From Paludibacteraceae bacterium (GTDB lineage Bacteria > Bacteroidota > Bacteroidia > Bacteroidales > Paludibacteraceae), in contig JAFVDD010000027.1 of NCBI GenBank assembly GCA_017478725.1, forward strand, positions 1-59,409: a stretch of DNA of 59,409 nucleotides, in the 5' to 3' direction. Shown one piece after another: positions 7,807 to 17,509 of this stretch. Numbering within the stretch: position 1 is the stretch's first letter; each line of letters starts with the position of its first letter. The translations under genes and the position numbers were made by a program. The notes below the pieces were generated by a model. That model saw nothing but the letters and a program-made list of their open reading frames with translations. It was not told the origin of the DNA and did no database searches.

Positions 7807-8979
7807 TTACAATAGGGTTATTTGCTCCAGCACATGGCGGATATCCTTGTTGGAGAACGTGACGGGTGCGGAATAATTGATGGAATCGGCGGCAATCATA
7901 TGAATGAGCGCCTCATGGTCGCACGCCCGAACGGGCGAGGCTATTTGGTCCATGCCCACCTCGTGCATCAGGTCGCGCACGGCTTGCAGGAAATCCTTTA
8001 CGCCGCAGTAGTCCGCCATCATGGCATACTTGTCCTTGCACGCCTCTTTCTGGAACTCCAGCACCGGCATTAGCATCAGCGAAATCGCTTGTCCGTGCGG
8101 CATATGGTACAACGAACCGATGCTATGGGCGAACGCATGGACATAACCGGCGAGTTGGGTATTGATGGCATTGCCGCCGTACATGGCCGCGCGGCACATA
8201 GCAAGGCGCGCCTCGGTATTTTCCGGTTCTTTCAGTACTTTCGGCAGGTTCTTCAGAATGAGCTTAACGCCTTCAAGCGACATCTTCATGTTCTCTTCGT
8301 CGGGTTTGACATCGCCCAAGACGCCTTCGATACAATGGCTCAGCGCATCCATGCCGCAGGCGGCAGTGACAGTACGGGGTGCGCGGATGGTCAGTTCGCT
8401 ATCCAGGATGACGTGGGTCACGTTGAGTCCGATGAGAACGGTGGAACCTTTAGCCCCCTTGTCGTTGCTGACGACGGCTCCGACGGTGATCTCTGCACCT
8501 GTGCCGGCAGTAGAAGGAACCATGATGAGCGGCAGCGTCTTGCCCGGCACCGGCAGGAACTTAAGCAGCAACGCCTCAACCGGCAGATGCGGCATCTTGA
8601 CCCCTGCGGCAATCATCTTGCAACTATCCATGACCGAACCGCCACCCAGCGCAATAATAGCTTCTGCGTGCGTATCGAGAGCCTGCCTGCGGCCGGCTTC
8701 GATGATAGCCGGATTAGGCTCTGAGTGAATATCGCTGAAGACGGAATATCCTATGCCTGTGGCTTCGAGCGAGGCTGTGACCGCCTGGTCGTAGCCCATC
8801 GAGCGGAGCGTAGTATCGGTAACCACCAGCACCTGCTGATAACCGCAGTCGCGGCATATAGTGCCTGCCTCGCGACGCGCACTGTGCCCCTCGCGGACTT
8901 CCGGTTCGGGCAGCGGCACGGCATGGATAACCTTGCCCGGCAGGCGGTGGATAGTTTTGCGGAAGATATATGTTTCCAT
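7807..8979 (-). CDS. Iron-containing alcohol dehydrogenase
   Basis: A 390-residue group III dehydrogenase that interconverts alcohols and aldehydes with NAD(P)H. AIIALGGGSVMDSCKMIAAG is the nucleotide-binding GGGS motif; MVPSTAGTGAEITVGAVV and HAFAHSIGSLYHMPHGQA carry the metal-binding His residues. The start was placed at the ATG at 8979 (METYIFRKTIHRLPGK) because the longer frame to 9120 would overlap gldB and add 47 residues of unlikely sequence. With the following aldehyde dehydrogenase it forms a two-step alcohol-aldehyde-acid module. Spacing to gldB is 13 bases. The substrate is unknown. Confidence 0.9.
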   Translation of the reverse strand: METYIFRKTIHRLPGKVIHAVPLPEPEVREGHSARREAGTICRDCGYQQVLVVTDTTLRSMGYDQAVTASLEATGIGYSVFSDIHSEPNPAIIEAGRRQALDTHAEAIIALGGGSVMDSCKMIAAGVKMPHLPVEALLLKFLPVPGKTLPLIMVPSTAGTGAEITVGAVVSNDKGAKGSTVLIGLNVTHVILDSELTIRAPRTVTAACGMDALSHCIEGVLGDVKPDEENMKMSLEGVKLILKNLPKVLKEPENTEARLAMCRAAMYGGNAINTQLAGYVHAFAHSIGSLYHMPHGQAISLMLMPVLEFQKEACKDKYAMMADYCGVKDFLQAVRDLMHEVGMDQIASPVRACDHEALIHMIAADSINYSAPVTFSNKDIRHVLEQITLL

Positions 8980-8992
8980 AAGCTCAGGGAGA

Positions 8993-10003
8993 TCAGGGTT
9001 TGTAATAACTTTCTTCAAGGATTTTTTGTGCGTCGGGTTCGGCCATGAGCTCTTGCAGCGTGACGGATGGGTTATGTTCCATATAGTTCTCCGCAATCCG
9101 CCAACCGAGCCAAATACCAAGTCTTCCGGGCGCGTCTTGGGAAATCTCGGAGGTAAAGGGTCCGTCGTTCAGGTAACTTGTGAGGACAAGGCTCTCTGTT
9201 TTGAAGAGGTCGCGTTTATCCATGACGAGATGCCATATAGCCCGTTCGTTGCGGACACACCAGTCCCACTGCTCTTTGGTCCAACCCATCACTTCGTAAG
9301 GCGGCAGGTCATCGAAGATTTGTGCGGTGAGATACATGATTTTGCCGCGATAAAGCATCTGGTCCAAGAGCCGGCTTTTGGCGGAGGTGTAGGGTAGGGT
9401 GCGGAAGAGGAAAGCGGAGATGACATCCACGGGGATGCACTCGGGCCGCATGGTTTGTTTCTGGTAGTCATAGACGACGCGGTTGTAATACTCATAATCC
9501 GAACCGAGGTACATGTCTGCGCCGATACCGATAAGGTCGTCATCGAAGAAAACGGGCGTCTGGAAGCCCGAGATAAAGAGGTAAAGGGTAGGGATGTCCG
9601 TCTCGGGATAGAGCCACAGAATACGTGTGAAAGCCTGCGAAAGGGATTTTTCCAGAGGGGTGATGTCCGCAAAGATTTCTTGTTCGCGTGCGTTGGTGGC
9701 TTTGAAGCCAAAAACCGTATCATTCAGAAACTGAGGCAGTTGCTGCTCCAGATAGGCTGTGTCGGCGGACGGGATACCGAGTATATCTTCCACCCAAAGG
9801 GTCATGAAGACGGGGTACTCGTCGTAGAGAACGCGGATGTCTTGGGCTACAGCAGCCTCGGAGACGTTCATCAGCGCATTGTCGAAACGGATGATTTGCA
9901 CGTGCTGCGGCTGAAGGTCGCTGTCCTTGGGAAAATAGGAACGGTTGCGGGTGCAGGCGGAGAGAGCGAGCACGCAGGCGATGAACAGGAGTATTCTTTT
10001 CAT
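8993..10003 (-). CDS. gldB: Gliding-motility lipoprotein GldB-like
   Basis: A 336-residue protein with the lipoprotein signal [17 protein letters not shown]. The body matches the GldB family: [10 protein letters not shown] near the N-terminus, [31 protein letters not shown] in the middle, and [14 protein letters not shown] near the end. GldB is needed for gliding in Flavobacterium and is also kept in non-gliding Bacteroidales, where its role is unclear. The gene overlaps lolD by 4 bases (ATGA), so the two are translated together. gldH lies about 18 kb away in a different operon. Confidence 0.9.
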   Translation of the reverse strand: MKRILLFIACVLALSACTRNRSYFPKDSDLQPQHVQIIRFDNALMNVSEAAVAQDIRVLYDEYPVFMTLWVEDILGIPSADTAYLEQQLPQFLNDTVFGFKATNAREQEIFADITPLEKSLSQAFTRILWLYPETDIPTLYLFISGFQTPVFFDDDLIGIGADMYLGSDYEYYNRVVYDYQKQTMRPECIPVDVISAFLFRTLPYTSAKSRLLDQMLYRGKIMYLTAQIFDDLPPYEVMGWTKEQWDWCVRNERAIWHLVMDKRDLFKTESLVLTSYLNDGPFTSEISQDAPGRLGIWLGWRIAENYMEHNPSVTLQELMAEPDAQKILEESYYKP

Positions 10004-10650
10004 AGGATTTGTCCGTCTTTGATTTCGATGATACGGTCGGAGATAGCCGCCAGTTCTTTGTCGTGGGTGACCAGCAGGATAGTCTGACCGTACTGTTTGC
10101 GCAGGTGCAGCAGCAGGTCGGAAAGTTCGCGTTTGTTCTTCTCGTCGAGGCTGCCTGTAGGTTCGTCGGCCAGGATGATAGTGGGATTCATCATCAGCGC
10201 CCTGGCTGCGGCTACACGCTGTTTCTCGCCGCCGGAGAGTTGGTTGGGCTTATGGTTCATACGTTCAGCCAGCCCGAGTTCGGTAAGCAGTTTCTCAGCG
10301 CGAGGCTTGTAGGTGCTCTCTTTCTCGCGGGCAATCATCGCAGGGATGCAGACGTTCTCCAGCGCTGTGAACTCCGGCAGCAGCTGGTGGAACTGGAAAA
10401 TAAATCCGATATGACGGTTGCGGAACGACGCCAGCTCGCGATCTTTCATGGCGAACACATCAGTGCCGTCGATAAGCACGCGGCCGGAGGTAGGTCTATC
10501 CAGCGTACCGATGATCTGGAGCAGGGTAGTCTTGCCGGCACCGGATTTGCCTATGATAGCGACAATCTCGCCTTTCTTCACGCTGAGATTGACACCCTTC
10601 AACACCTCTAACGTGCCGAAAGATTTGCAGATATTTTGTACTTCAATCAT
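10000..10650 (-). CDS. lolD: ABC transporter ATP-binding protein, LolD family
   Basis: A 216-residue ATPase with Walker [12 protein letters not shown]-loop [10 protein letters not shown], signature [15 protein letters not shown], Walker [13 protein letters not shown] and a switch His in LLVTHDKEL. Sequence and length fit the LolD/FtsE/MacB group, best LolD, which drives release of lipoproteins from the inner membrane with LolC/E. The membrane subunits are not in this window. It is the first gene of its operon, preceded by a clear promoter at 10681-10712, and overlaps gldB, itself a lipoprotein, by 4 bases. Confidence 0.9.
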   Translation of the reverse strand: MIEVQNICKSFGTLEVLKGVNLSVKKGEIVAIIGKSGAGKTTLLQIIGTLDRPTSGRVLIDGTDVFAMKDRELASFRNRHIGFIFQFHQLLPEFTALENVCIPAMIAREKESTYKPRAEKLLTELGLAERMNHKPNQLSGGEKQRVAAARALMMNPTIILADEPTGSLDEKNKRELSDLLLHLRKQYGQTILLVTHDKELAAISDRIIEIKDGQIL

Positions 10651-10680
10651 AATAGTTAGTATGTGCGCTTATTCGGAGTG

Positions 10681-10712
10681 CAAAGTTACAACAAAAAATC
10701 CGAATATGCAAA
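10681..10712 (-). promoter_or_regulatory. Promoter of the lolD operon
   Basis: On the minus strand TTTG (10712-10709, followed by CATATT) is separated by 20 bases from TAACTTTG (10688-10681). This is a full match to the Bacteroidota -33/-7 consensus, about 31 bases upstream of the lolD start. It lies just past the stop of the S41 peptidase gene, so lolD onwards is an independent unit. Confidence 0.8.
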
Positions 10713-10719
10713 TTAAATA

Positions 10720-11724
10720 TCACCAGCCCGTGTTGATTTGGCGGATGGCTTCCTCAATGATATCATCCCGGTCGGAGGAAGTGAGTGACACCGGGATATG
10801 CGGCGTAATGCCGTTCTCAATATCCTTTTTATCGCGGTCGTACATGCGCACGCTGGAGAAGCGCACCATCCATCCGTTGGGCAGTTCGTAACTCATCGGC
10901 ATACCTCCTCCGCCTCCGCTTATGCCGCCTGCAATGCGCGCGTTGGGTGCATATTGCATTATATTGACGAACATGTTGGCAGCCGAATAGGTCCGCCGAT
11001 TGCAAAGAACGACGACGGGTCTCTGCCACTTGGACAGCACCATAGATGCGTCGGCTGTAAGCGGCTCGAAATCAGAGAAATCAGCGTGGTCTGTTCCATT
11101 CTTATGGCGCCAGTAACCGATGGTGGTGTTTTCGGAGAAAAAGGGTGAGGAGAGACGGTAGGCGTTGGTGAGATCGCCGCCTCCGTTATTGCGCACATCG
11201 ATGATGAGTCCCTTGCAGTTCTCAAACGCCCGAAAGACCCAATAGAGGTTGCCGGCAGAGAAAGCATTGGAGAAACTGGAATAATAGATGTAACCTATAT
11301 TGCCGTTGTCGATCGTGCAATAATAAAGGCCTCCGGCAATGCGGTAGTTGTTCAGATAGCGGGCCTGGAGGCGGGCGTCGTAATCAGACGGAAAAGTGTC
11401 GAACCACGCCGTGTTATAGGAGCGGTCGAACGCCGAATAGAGATTGACATGCCCGTCGTGGAGCGAATCGAGCATAGCTGCGCAGAGGTCGAACAAGGCT
11501 ATCTGGTCGTTCTTGGGAAGTGTTTGTGCACGAGCTATGTACTCGTCGTGAATGGCAGCCCAGTTGCATCCTTTCTCCTCCACATAGCAGTAGCGCGTGT
11601 CGATAATCTGCCATAGCGCCTCGATATTATCCACAGGGTCAGTGGAATAACTCATCTCCTCCCTGCCATGACAGGAGAAGAGGGCGAGCGCTAACAGAAC
11701 GGGCAGCAGGTATTTCGTTTTCAT
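10720..11724 (-). CDS. S41-family peptidase lipoprotein
   Basis: A 334-residue protein with the lipoprotein signal MKTKYLLPVLLALALFSC. The tail-specific protease fold is shown by GLIIDVRNNGGGDLTNAYRL and the catalytic Ser in VVVLCNRRTYSAANMFVNI, followed by the GISGGGGGMPMSYELPNGW loop. There is no obvious PDZ domain, as in many small S41 proteins of Bacteroidota. The start at 11724 gives the signal peptide and overlaps the upstream gene by 4 bases (ATGA). The substrate and cellular role are unknown; location is expected at the periplasmic face. Confidence 0.88.
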   Translation of the reverse strand: MKTKYLLPVLLALALFSCHGREEMSYSTDPVDNIEALWQIIDTRYCYVEEKGCNWAAIHDEYIARAQTLPKNDQIALFDLCAAMLDSLHDGHVNLYSAFDRSYNTAWFDTFPSDYDARLQARYLNNYRIAGGLYYCTIDNGNIGYIYYSSFSNAFSAGNLYWVFRAFENCKGLIIDVRNNGGGDLTNAYRLSSPFFSENTTIGYWRHKNGTDHADFSDFEPLTADASMVLSKWQRPVVVLCNRRTYSAANMFVNIMQYAPNARIAGGISGGGGGMPMSYELPNGWMVRFSSVRMYDRDKKDIENGITPHIPVSLTSSDRDDIIEEAIRQINTGW

Positions 11725-12590
11725 AGGCGTGCGTTGGGATAAAGGCGGTATTTCCAGATACATGCAATAACAAGGCCGACGGTGTTTTGTGAGAAATGCA
11801 GGTCAGCCGTTCCATAGTCGTTCAGCAGGTGCGTGGCACCGATGCGCCAAGTGGAGTGGGAAAACTGCATGTCAAGCGTCAGTTCATGCTTAAGGGAATG
11901 GTGGTTCCAATGGCCGGAGCAGCGTGCCATGCCCGGTACGCCTTCCGTGATCTCGTAGTATGACTGCCAGTAATGAGGCAGGTAATCAAAACCAAGGAGG
12001 TTGGTGCGAACCAGATAGTTGAGCCGGTAGCTGGTTTTGTTTCCATAGAACGACCAACTGATACCGCTCATTGCCATCAGATCAACGGCAATATCAAACG
12101 AGAGAGGTTTGTTGACATTGCCATTCAGGTCGCGTGCCGCAAAGCCGGCTTCGAGGTATGGTCCCAAATGCAGTTTGAGGCGGTTGTCCAACCACTGCCA
12201 GCAGTAGAAAGCACCCCATCCGGCTGCAATCTGTAAGCCGTAGAAAGAGTTGGAACGGGCTGTGTTGGTATAAGTGGCGGCCGCGATATCCACGCGTCCC
12301 ACATGTCCCCAGCCAGCCGGTCTGCCGGCCCCGCTGAGTCCGGTTTTAGAACGGAACGACTGCCACCACTCGTTGCCCAGCCCTACCTGCCAGCCATGGA
12401 AAGCGAGCGGGCTGAGGTAGGTATCCAGTTGGCGACTGTAGCCTGCGCGCAGTTTGAGCACGTTGGTATGCTCATGGCCATAGGAGGCGGGAGCGTTTTC
12501 GTGTATAACCGCTTCCTGTGCGTGGGCCTGTAGTGAGACGGCGATTGCCGAGCAGAGCCAAAGAACAAGTATGTACGTGCGAATCTTCAT
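11721..12590 (-). CDS. Secreted beta-barrel-like protein of unknown function (DUF3316-like)
   Basis: A 289-residue protein with a signal peptide (MKIRTYILVLWLCSAIAVSLQAHA, cleavage after AHA). The rest alternates aromatic and polar residues in strand-like segments (LKLRAGYSRQLDTYLSPLAF, FYGLQIAAGWGAFYCWQWL) and ends close to a strand, so an outer-membrane barrel is likely. I associate it loosely with the DUF3316 family; the function is not known. It lies 18 bases after tsaE and overlaps the S41 peptidase gene, which suggests joint expression. Confidence 0.7.
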   Translation of the reverse strand: MKIRTYILVLWLCSAIAVSLQAHAQEAVIHENAPASYGHEHTNVLKLRAGYSRQLDTYLSPLAFHGWQVGLGNEWWQSFRSKTGLSGAGRPAGWGHVGRVDIAAATYTNTARSNSFYGLQIAAGWGAFYCWQWLDNRLKLHLGPYLEAGFAARDLNGNVNKPLSFDIAVDLMAMSGISWSFYGNKTSYRLNYLVRTNLLGFDYLPHYWQSYYEITEGVPGMARCSGHWNHHSLKHELTLDMQFSHSTWRIGATHLLNDYGTADLHFSQNTVGLVIACIWKYRLYPNARL

Positions 12591-12608
12591 TAGTATGGTT
12601 AGAGGGCA

Positions 12609-13109
12609 TCAGGGCTTCTCTATCGTCAGTTGTCTATCGCCGTTTGGCTCAGGAACGATCTTAACATATACAGTGTCCTCCGGAAGCAAAGCAGCAATCA
12701 TCTGCGGCCACTCGATGAAACAGTAGTTGCCGGAAAAGAGATAGTCTTCGGCTCCGAAATCAACAGCCTCGCGGATGTCTTTCAGCCGATAGCAGTCGAA
12801 ATGATAGACTTCGCCGCGATAGGGTTGTTCCACATCATACACATTGACGATGGCGAAAGTAGGCGAGTTGACGACATCGTCGGTACCCATCGCCTCACAG
12901 AGTGATTTGATGAAAGTGGTCTTACCAGCCCCCATCTGTCCGTCAAAAGCAAACACCCTATGAGGTTCGCATTCATTTAAAATCTCCAACGGGCTCACTT
13001 CTTCGCCTTGCGTGTTCAGAAGGACCAATCGCTCTTCTGCATCATTCTGATGGCTGGCGGCTGAAATGCGACAGTTTTTTGATGCCTTTTTTATCGTATA
13101 AATACTCAT
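12609..13109 (-). CDS. tsaE: tRNA threonylcarbamoyladenosine biosynthesis ATPase TsaE
   Basis: A 166-residue P-loop ATPase that helps TsaB/TsaD place the t6A modification at A37 of ANN-reading tRNAs. FAFDGQMGAGKTTFIKSLCEAMG is Walker A, VVNSPTFAIVNVY the switch, and FDCYRLKDIREAVDFGAEDYL plus FIEWPQMI are diagnostic. The partner tsaC is also in the window (41253-41876). The N-terminus is longer than usual and contains RISAASHQNDAEERL, encoded by a heptamer-type repeat (13048-13068), where typical TsaE proteins have a short strand. Confidence 0.93.
   Translation of the reverse strand: MSIYTIKKASKNCRISAASHQNDAEERLVLLNTQGEEVSPLEILNECEPHRVFAFDGQMGAGKTTFIKSLCEAMGTDDVVNSPTFAIVNVYDVEQPYRGEVYHFDCYRLKDIREAVDFGAEDYLFSGNYCFIEWPQMIAALLPEDTVYVKIVPEPNGDRQLTIEKP
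13048..13068 (-). repeat. In-frame heptamer-type repeat inside tsaE
   Basis: On the minus strand the units read CATTTCA, GCCGCCA and GCCATCA. They encode ISAASHQ near residues 14-20. The third unit is identical to units in sufS and parE. Confidence 0.6.
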
Positions 13110-13131
13110 GGTCGTGACAAATATTCAATTC

Positions 13132-14952
13132 TCAGGACGTTATTTTTGACTGAAAATGCTCGTAAAGTGCTGATCCTCTGGTATTTCCGAGTAATTCAAT
13201 CCATTCTTCTTTTTTAGCCGAACCAGCGCGTTTCACAGAGCCGAAATGACGGAGTATTTTCTGCTTTGTAACAGGTCCAACTCCCTGAATATCATCTAAT
13301 TGGCTATGAATTTGTGCTTTGCTCCGCTTGGATTTATGATAGCTGATGGCAAAACGATGGACTTCATCCTGGATATTCGTCAGCATCCGGAAGACCTCGC
13401 TCGTCACCGGCATACTGATCTCTGCCGGAGGAAATCCATACAGCAGTGTCTGTGTGCGGTGCTTGTCGTTTTTCTTCAGTCCGGCAATAGGGATCTGCAA
13501 ACCCAACTGATCCTCTACAGCCTCGCGGATAGCGTGCATCTGTCCGACACCGCCATCGGCGATGATGAGGTCGGGGAGCTGTGCGCCCTCATCCATGAGA
13601 TGCTGATACCTTCTCCTTACCACCTCACGCATACTGGCGTAGTCATCTGCTCCTTCAACGGTTTTGATTTCAAACCGCTTGTAATCACTTTTGCTGGGTT
13701 TGGCCATCCTATAGACCACGCATCCTGCCACAGCGTTGGTGCCTTGTATATTAGAGTTGTCGAAACAGTCAATCCATCGGGGCAGAGTAGGGAGAGCCAT
13801 CATTTTTTGCATCTCGGTCAATATCCTCACACCGCGTTGTTCGGGGTTGAGTTTGTCGTCTTGTTTGAGACGGTCCATCTTGTACTGCCGTACGTTCTGC
13901 ATAGCCAGATCAAGGAGTTTTTTCCGGTCGCCGGAGAGGGCTATATGTACATGCATTGTCTCGTCAAAAACATCCGGTATGAACGGAACAATCACCTCTT
14001 TGGTATGACTTTCCAAGCGCTCCCGTAATTCCATCATACCCATCGCCAGCAGTTCCTCTTTCTCCTCATCCATCTTCCTGCGGTACTCTATGGTCTGCCC
14101 CTGTACGATGCAGCCGTTGTGCACATGCAGCATGGAGATATACACCCGGTCGTCTTGCTCGTCATAACCAAACACATCTATATCTCCGGCATGTGTATTG
14201 GTGATGATGGTTTTGCTTTTGAATTGCTCCAGAAGTTCAATCTTATGCTTGATCTCAGCCGCCTCCTCAAACTTAAGTTCCGCAGATTTCATCGCCATTT
14301 CTTCCTCTAACTGCTTTCCTATCTCATGTGCATCACCTTTGATGAGTTTGCGTGCTTGGTCTATCCATTCTGCATAGTGCTCACTGCCAGGACGCATCTC
14401 GCAGATGCCGCAACAGTTATGAAGGTGGTATTTGAGACAGACTCGCACTTTGTTTTTCTCGATGGAATCGGGCGTAAGTGGAATATTGCATGTTCGGATA
14501 GGGTAAAGTTTGTGGATTAGTTCCAGTACGGTATCTACTGTATAACCGAAGGTGTACGGACCGTAGTATTCCCCTGTACGCTTGTTGATGGTGCGTGTTT
14601 TGAAGATGCGCGGATAAGGTTCTCGGGTAATGCAGATAGAGGGATAAGATTTTCCGTCCTTGAGGAGAATGTTGTAGTGCGGCTGGTATTGCTTAATCAG
14701 GTTGTTCTCCAGCAGAAAAGCATCCTGCTCGCTATCTACGACTACGTAACGGATATCCGCTATATGAGCAACAAGTTGACGGGTTTTGGAGGATTGATGA
14801 TCTTTGTTGAAATAGCTATTGACACGCCGATGCAGGTTTTTGGCTTTACCCACATAAATTATCTGCCCGTCCTTGTCAAAGTACTGGTACACTCCCGGAT
14901 TCTCGGGAATCCGTTTTAACAGCAATGCTATATGGTCATCCTTTGTTGTCAT
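13132..14952 (-). CDS. uvrC: Excinuclease ABC subunit C
   Basis: A 606-residue nucleotide-excision-repair nuclease that makes both cuts around DNA lesions. The GIY-YIG domain is at residues about 14-95 (PGVYQYFDKDGQIIYVGKAK), the UVR motif near 205-240 (EEAAEIKHKIELLEQF), the RNase H-like second nuclease near 390-540 (DCFDNSNIQGTNAVAGCVVY, DLIIADGGVGQM), and helix-hairpin-helix motifs at the C-terminus (LDDIQGVGPVTKQKILRHFG). Length is normal for the family. It follows apt by 32 bases and precedes tsaE by 22. Confidence 0.97.
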   Translation of the reverse strand: MTTKDDHIALLLKRIPENPGVYQYFDKDGQIIYVGKAKNLHRRVNSYFNKDHQSSKTRQLVAHIADIRYVVVDSEQDAFLLENNLIKQYQPHYNILLKDGKSYPSICITREPYPRIFKTRTINKRTGEYYGPYTFGYTVDTVLELIHKLYPIRTCNIPLTPDSIEKNKVRVCLKYHLHNCCGICEMRPGSEHYAEWIDQARKLIKGDAHEIGKQLEEEMAMKSAELKFEEAAEIKHKIELLEQFKSKTIITNTHAGDIDVFGYDEQDDRVYISMLHVHNGCIVQGQTIEYRRKMDEEKEELLAMGMMELRERLESHTKEVIVPFIPDVFDETMHVHIALSGDRKKLLDLAMQNVRQYKMDRLKQDDKLNPEQRGVRILTEMQKMMALPTLPRWIDCFDNSNIQGTNAVAGCVVYRMAKPSKSDYKRFEIKTVEGADDYASMREVVRRRYQHLMDEGAQLPDLIIADGGVGQMHAIREAVEDQLGLQIPIAGLKKNDKHRTQTLLYGFPPAEISMPVTSEVFRMLTNIQDEVHRFAISYHKSKRSKAQIHSQLDDIQGVGPVTKQKILRHFGSVKRAGSAKKEEWIELLGNTRGSALYEHFQSKITS

Positions 14953-14984
14953 TCAGCATTTCGTCCTGTTTTCGTCTTCTCCTT

Positions 14985-15524
14985 TTACTCGTCAACCTCT
15001 ATACTCAGCAGGCAGTCCAGCCCGTCGGATTCTCCTTTGAGAAGCTCACGTCCGTTTAATCCATCCAATTCAATGATACAGCTGACGTACACTTTTTTTA
15101 CATGGAGTTTCCTGACCAGTTCGATGGCTGCTTTCATGGATCCGCCGGTAGCCAGAATGTCATCGTGAATGAGAACGATGTCGTTTTCGCTCAATGCGTC
15201 CTTGTGAATCTGGATAGTATCGTCTCCGTATTCTTTTTTGTATGTTACCGAGATTGTCTCGGCAGGCAGTTTGTTTTGCTTGCGAATAGGCACGAAGCCT
15301 GCGTTTAGTTCAATAGCAAGTGCCGGAGCCAGAATAAAACCTCTGGACTCGATGCCTACCACCTGAGTTATACCTAGATTCTTGTAGCGATTGGCCATCT
15401 CGTCTCTCATCCACTTTAAGCACTCTGGTTTTGCCAGTGCGGTAGTGATGTCTTTGAACTGAATACCGGGGAGGGGGAAATCCGGTACGTTTCGGATAGA
15501 TTGAATAACTTGTTGTGCTGTCAT
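14985..15524 (-). CDS. apt: Adenine phosphoribosyltransferase
   Basis: A 179-residue purine-salvage enzyme joining adenine and PRPP to form AMP. Motifs: SIRNVPDFPLPGIQFKDITT at the N-terminus, GIESRGFILAPALA, and the PRPP loop VLIHDDILATGGSMKAAIEL. Full length for the family. It is followed by uvrC at 32 bases; the 92-bp gap to mnmG upstream holds a parS-like site. Confidence 0.96.
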   Translation of the reverse strand: MTAQQVIQSIRNVPDFPLPGIQFKDITTALAKPECLKWMRDEMANRYKNLGITQVVGIESRGFILAPALAIELNAGFVPIRKQNKLPAETISVTYKKEYGDDTIQIHKDALSENDIVLIHDDILATGGSMKAAIELVRKLHVKKVYVSCIIELDGLNGRELLKGESDGLDCLLSIEVDE

Positions 15525-15563
15525 AAACCTATTATATTATTTTTTCTATTAATCATTCACGGA

Positions 15564-15579
15564 TGTTCCACGTGAAACA
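15564..15579. promoter_or_regulatory. parS-like centromere site (ParB/Spo0J binding)
   Basis: The 16-mer TGTTCCACGTGAAACA fits the widespread bacterial parS consensus TGTTNCACGTGAAACA at every defined position. It lies in the non-coding gap between mnmG and apt. parS sites normally cluster near the replication origin and nucleate ParB for chromosome segregation; parA/parB are not in this window. Confidence 0.8.
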
Positions 15580-15616
15580 TTACATGTTAGTTTGTTTACA
15601 AACTAAATTTGTGTAT

Positions 15617-17482
15617 TTATCTTCCCATGAGTACCAATAATACACTGATATCATTGGGGCTGACTCCCGGAATACGTTGAGCTTCTCCTATTGAACGCGG
15701 ACGAATGCGTGAGAGTTTCTGCCGGGCTTCGGTGCTCAGGCTTTGAACGCCGTTGTAGTCGAATGTATCAGGTATGCGGATTTGTTCGAGGCGTTGTAGC
15801 TTGGCAGCTTCTGTCTGTTCGCGTTTTATATAGCCGACATACTTGATTTGGATCTCGCAACTTTCCACGTATTCATCGGGTATATTTGCCATCTTTGCTT
15901 TCAGCTCCGGCAGAGCTTCGGCCAATGTGTGAATGCTCACTTGCGGACGAAGAACCAGATCGCTAATTTTGCAACCCTCATGCAACGGTGTGCTTCCGAT
16001 AGATTCAAGCCAGCTGTCTATGTCGCCTTTGTGCACAGATGCTTGCTGCATATATCCGATGAAATCGGCGCAAATTGTTTGTTTTTGTTTGAGCAGATTA
16101 TAGCGAGAGGCATCGGCCAGACCCATTTCATAACTGCGGGCGGTGAGACGTTCGTCGGCATTGTCCTGCCTTAGGAGAATGCGGTATTCGGCACGGGATG
16201 TGAACATACGGTACGGTTCGTCCACTCCCTTGTTGACCAAATCATCAATCAGCACACCTATATAACTTTCGTCCCTGCCCATGGTGAACGATGTGCCTCC
16301 GTGGATATTGATATGCGCATTGACACCTGCTACAAGTCCTTGTCCCGCTGCCTCCTCATAACCTGTGGTTCCGTTGATTTGTCCCGCAAAGAAGAGGTTC
16401 TTGACCAGCTTGGTTTCCAGGGTGTGATGGAGCTGAGTAGGGTCGAAAAAATCATACTCGATGGCATAGCCCGGGCGGTATAACACAACGTCCTCAAGAC
16501 CTTTGATGGTCTTGAGTCCCGCCCACTGCACATGCCATGGCAGAGAACTAGAGAAACCATTGACGTAATACTCATTGCTATCCACTCCTTCCGGTTCGAG
16601 AAATATCTGGTGGGCTTCTTTGTCAGCAAAGGTGACGATTTTGGTTTCTATACTCGGGCAGTAGCGTGGGCCGATGCTCTTGATTTGTCCGTTGAAAAGG
16701 GGAGAATCTGCAAGCCCTGCACGTAGTGTTTCGTGGGTTTGAGGGTTGGTATATGTAATCCAGCACGGCATCTGTTTGAGTTCGCGATGCACGGTATCCA
16801 GATAGCTGAACTGATGCCAGTCGTTGTCACCATCCTGACGGATAAGTTCGTCGAAGTGTATGGAGTGGGCATCTATGCGTGCGGGAGTACCTGTTTTCAT
16901 TCTATCAGAGCGGAAACCGAGTGAAACCAGTTGTTCGGTTATGCCATGAGAGGCGGGTTCGGAGGTGCGTCCACCGGGTATTTGCGTCTTGCCGCAGTGC
17001 ATGAGTCCGTTGAGGAATGTGCCGTTGGTAAGGACTACCGCTTCTGCCTGCATAATGATGCCTAGAGCGGTCTTTACGCCGCAAACCTTATTATCTTTGA
17101 TAATAAGTGATGTCACTATATCCTGCCATAGATAGAGATTATCCGTATGAGAGAGCACTTTTACCCATTCCTCAATAAACCGCTTGCGGTCGGACTGACT
17201 GCGTGGCGACCACATAGCGGGTCCTTTGCTTTGGTTGAGCAAACGGAACTGTATAGCGCTGCGGTCGGTGACGATACCCATCTGTCCTCCGAGCGCATCA
17301 AGCTCGCGTACAATCTGTCCCTTGGCAATACCTCCCACGGCCGGATTGCAGCTCATTTGCGCAATCTTGTTCATATCCATCGTGATGAGCAGTGTACGAC
17401 TTCCCATCCTGGCGGCAGCGCTGGCCGCCTCACATCCGGCATGACCGGCTCCTACTACTATGACATCGTATTTGAATTCCAT
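15617..17482 (-). CDS. mnmG: tRNA uridine-5-carboxymethylaminomethyl modification enzyme MnmG
   Basis: A 621-residue FAD protein that, with MnmE, modifies wobble U34 of tRNAs. [22 protein letters not shown] is the FAD-binding Rossmann motif; [27 protein letters not shown] and [19 protein letters not shown] are family signatures; [22 protein letters not shown] and the helical C-terminus complete the fold. Length is normal. mnmE is not present here. The gene (often called gidA) lies near the origin in many bacteria, consistent with the parS site just downstream. It follows yraN by 27 bases. Confidence 0.97.
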   Translation of the reverse strand: MEFKYDVIVVGAGHAGCEAASAAARMGSRTLLITMDMNKIAQMSCNPAVGGIAKGQIVRELDALGGQMGIVTDRSAIQFRLLNQSKGPAMWSPRSQSDRKRFIEEWVKVLSHTDNLYLWQDIVTSLIIKDNKVCGVKTALGIIMQAEAVVLTNGTFLNGLMHCGKTQIPGGRTSEPASHGITEQLVSLGFRSDRMKTGTPARIDAHSIHFDELIRQDGDNDWHQFSYLDTVHRELKQMPCWITYTNPQTHETLRAGLADSPLFNGQIKSIGPRYCPSIETKIVTFADKEAHQIFLEPEGVDSNEYYVNGFSSSLPWHVQWAGLKTIKGLEDVVLYRPGYAIEYDFFDPTQLHHTLETKLVKNLFFAGQINGTTGYEEAAGQGLVAGVNAHINIHGGTSFTMGRDESYIGVLIDDLVNKGVDEPYRMFTSRAEYRILLRQDNADERLTARSYEMGLADASRYNLLKQKQTICADFIGYMQQASVHKGDIDSWLESIGSTPLHEGCKISDLVLRPQVSIHTLAEALPELKAKMANIPDEYVESCEIQIKYVGYIKREQTEAAKLQRLEQIRIPDTFDYNGVQSLSTEARQKLSRIRPRSIGEAQRIPGVSPNDISVLLVLMGR

Positions 17483-17509
17483 TCGATGAAATCGACTATA
17501 TCTGTTGGT

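Noticed and set aside
15592-15607. AGTTTG-N4-CAAACT inverted repeat as mnmG terminator
   Set aside because: The stem is only 6 bp and is not followed by a T-run on the minus strand.
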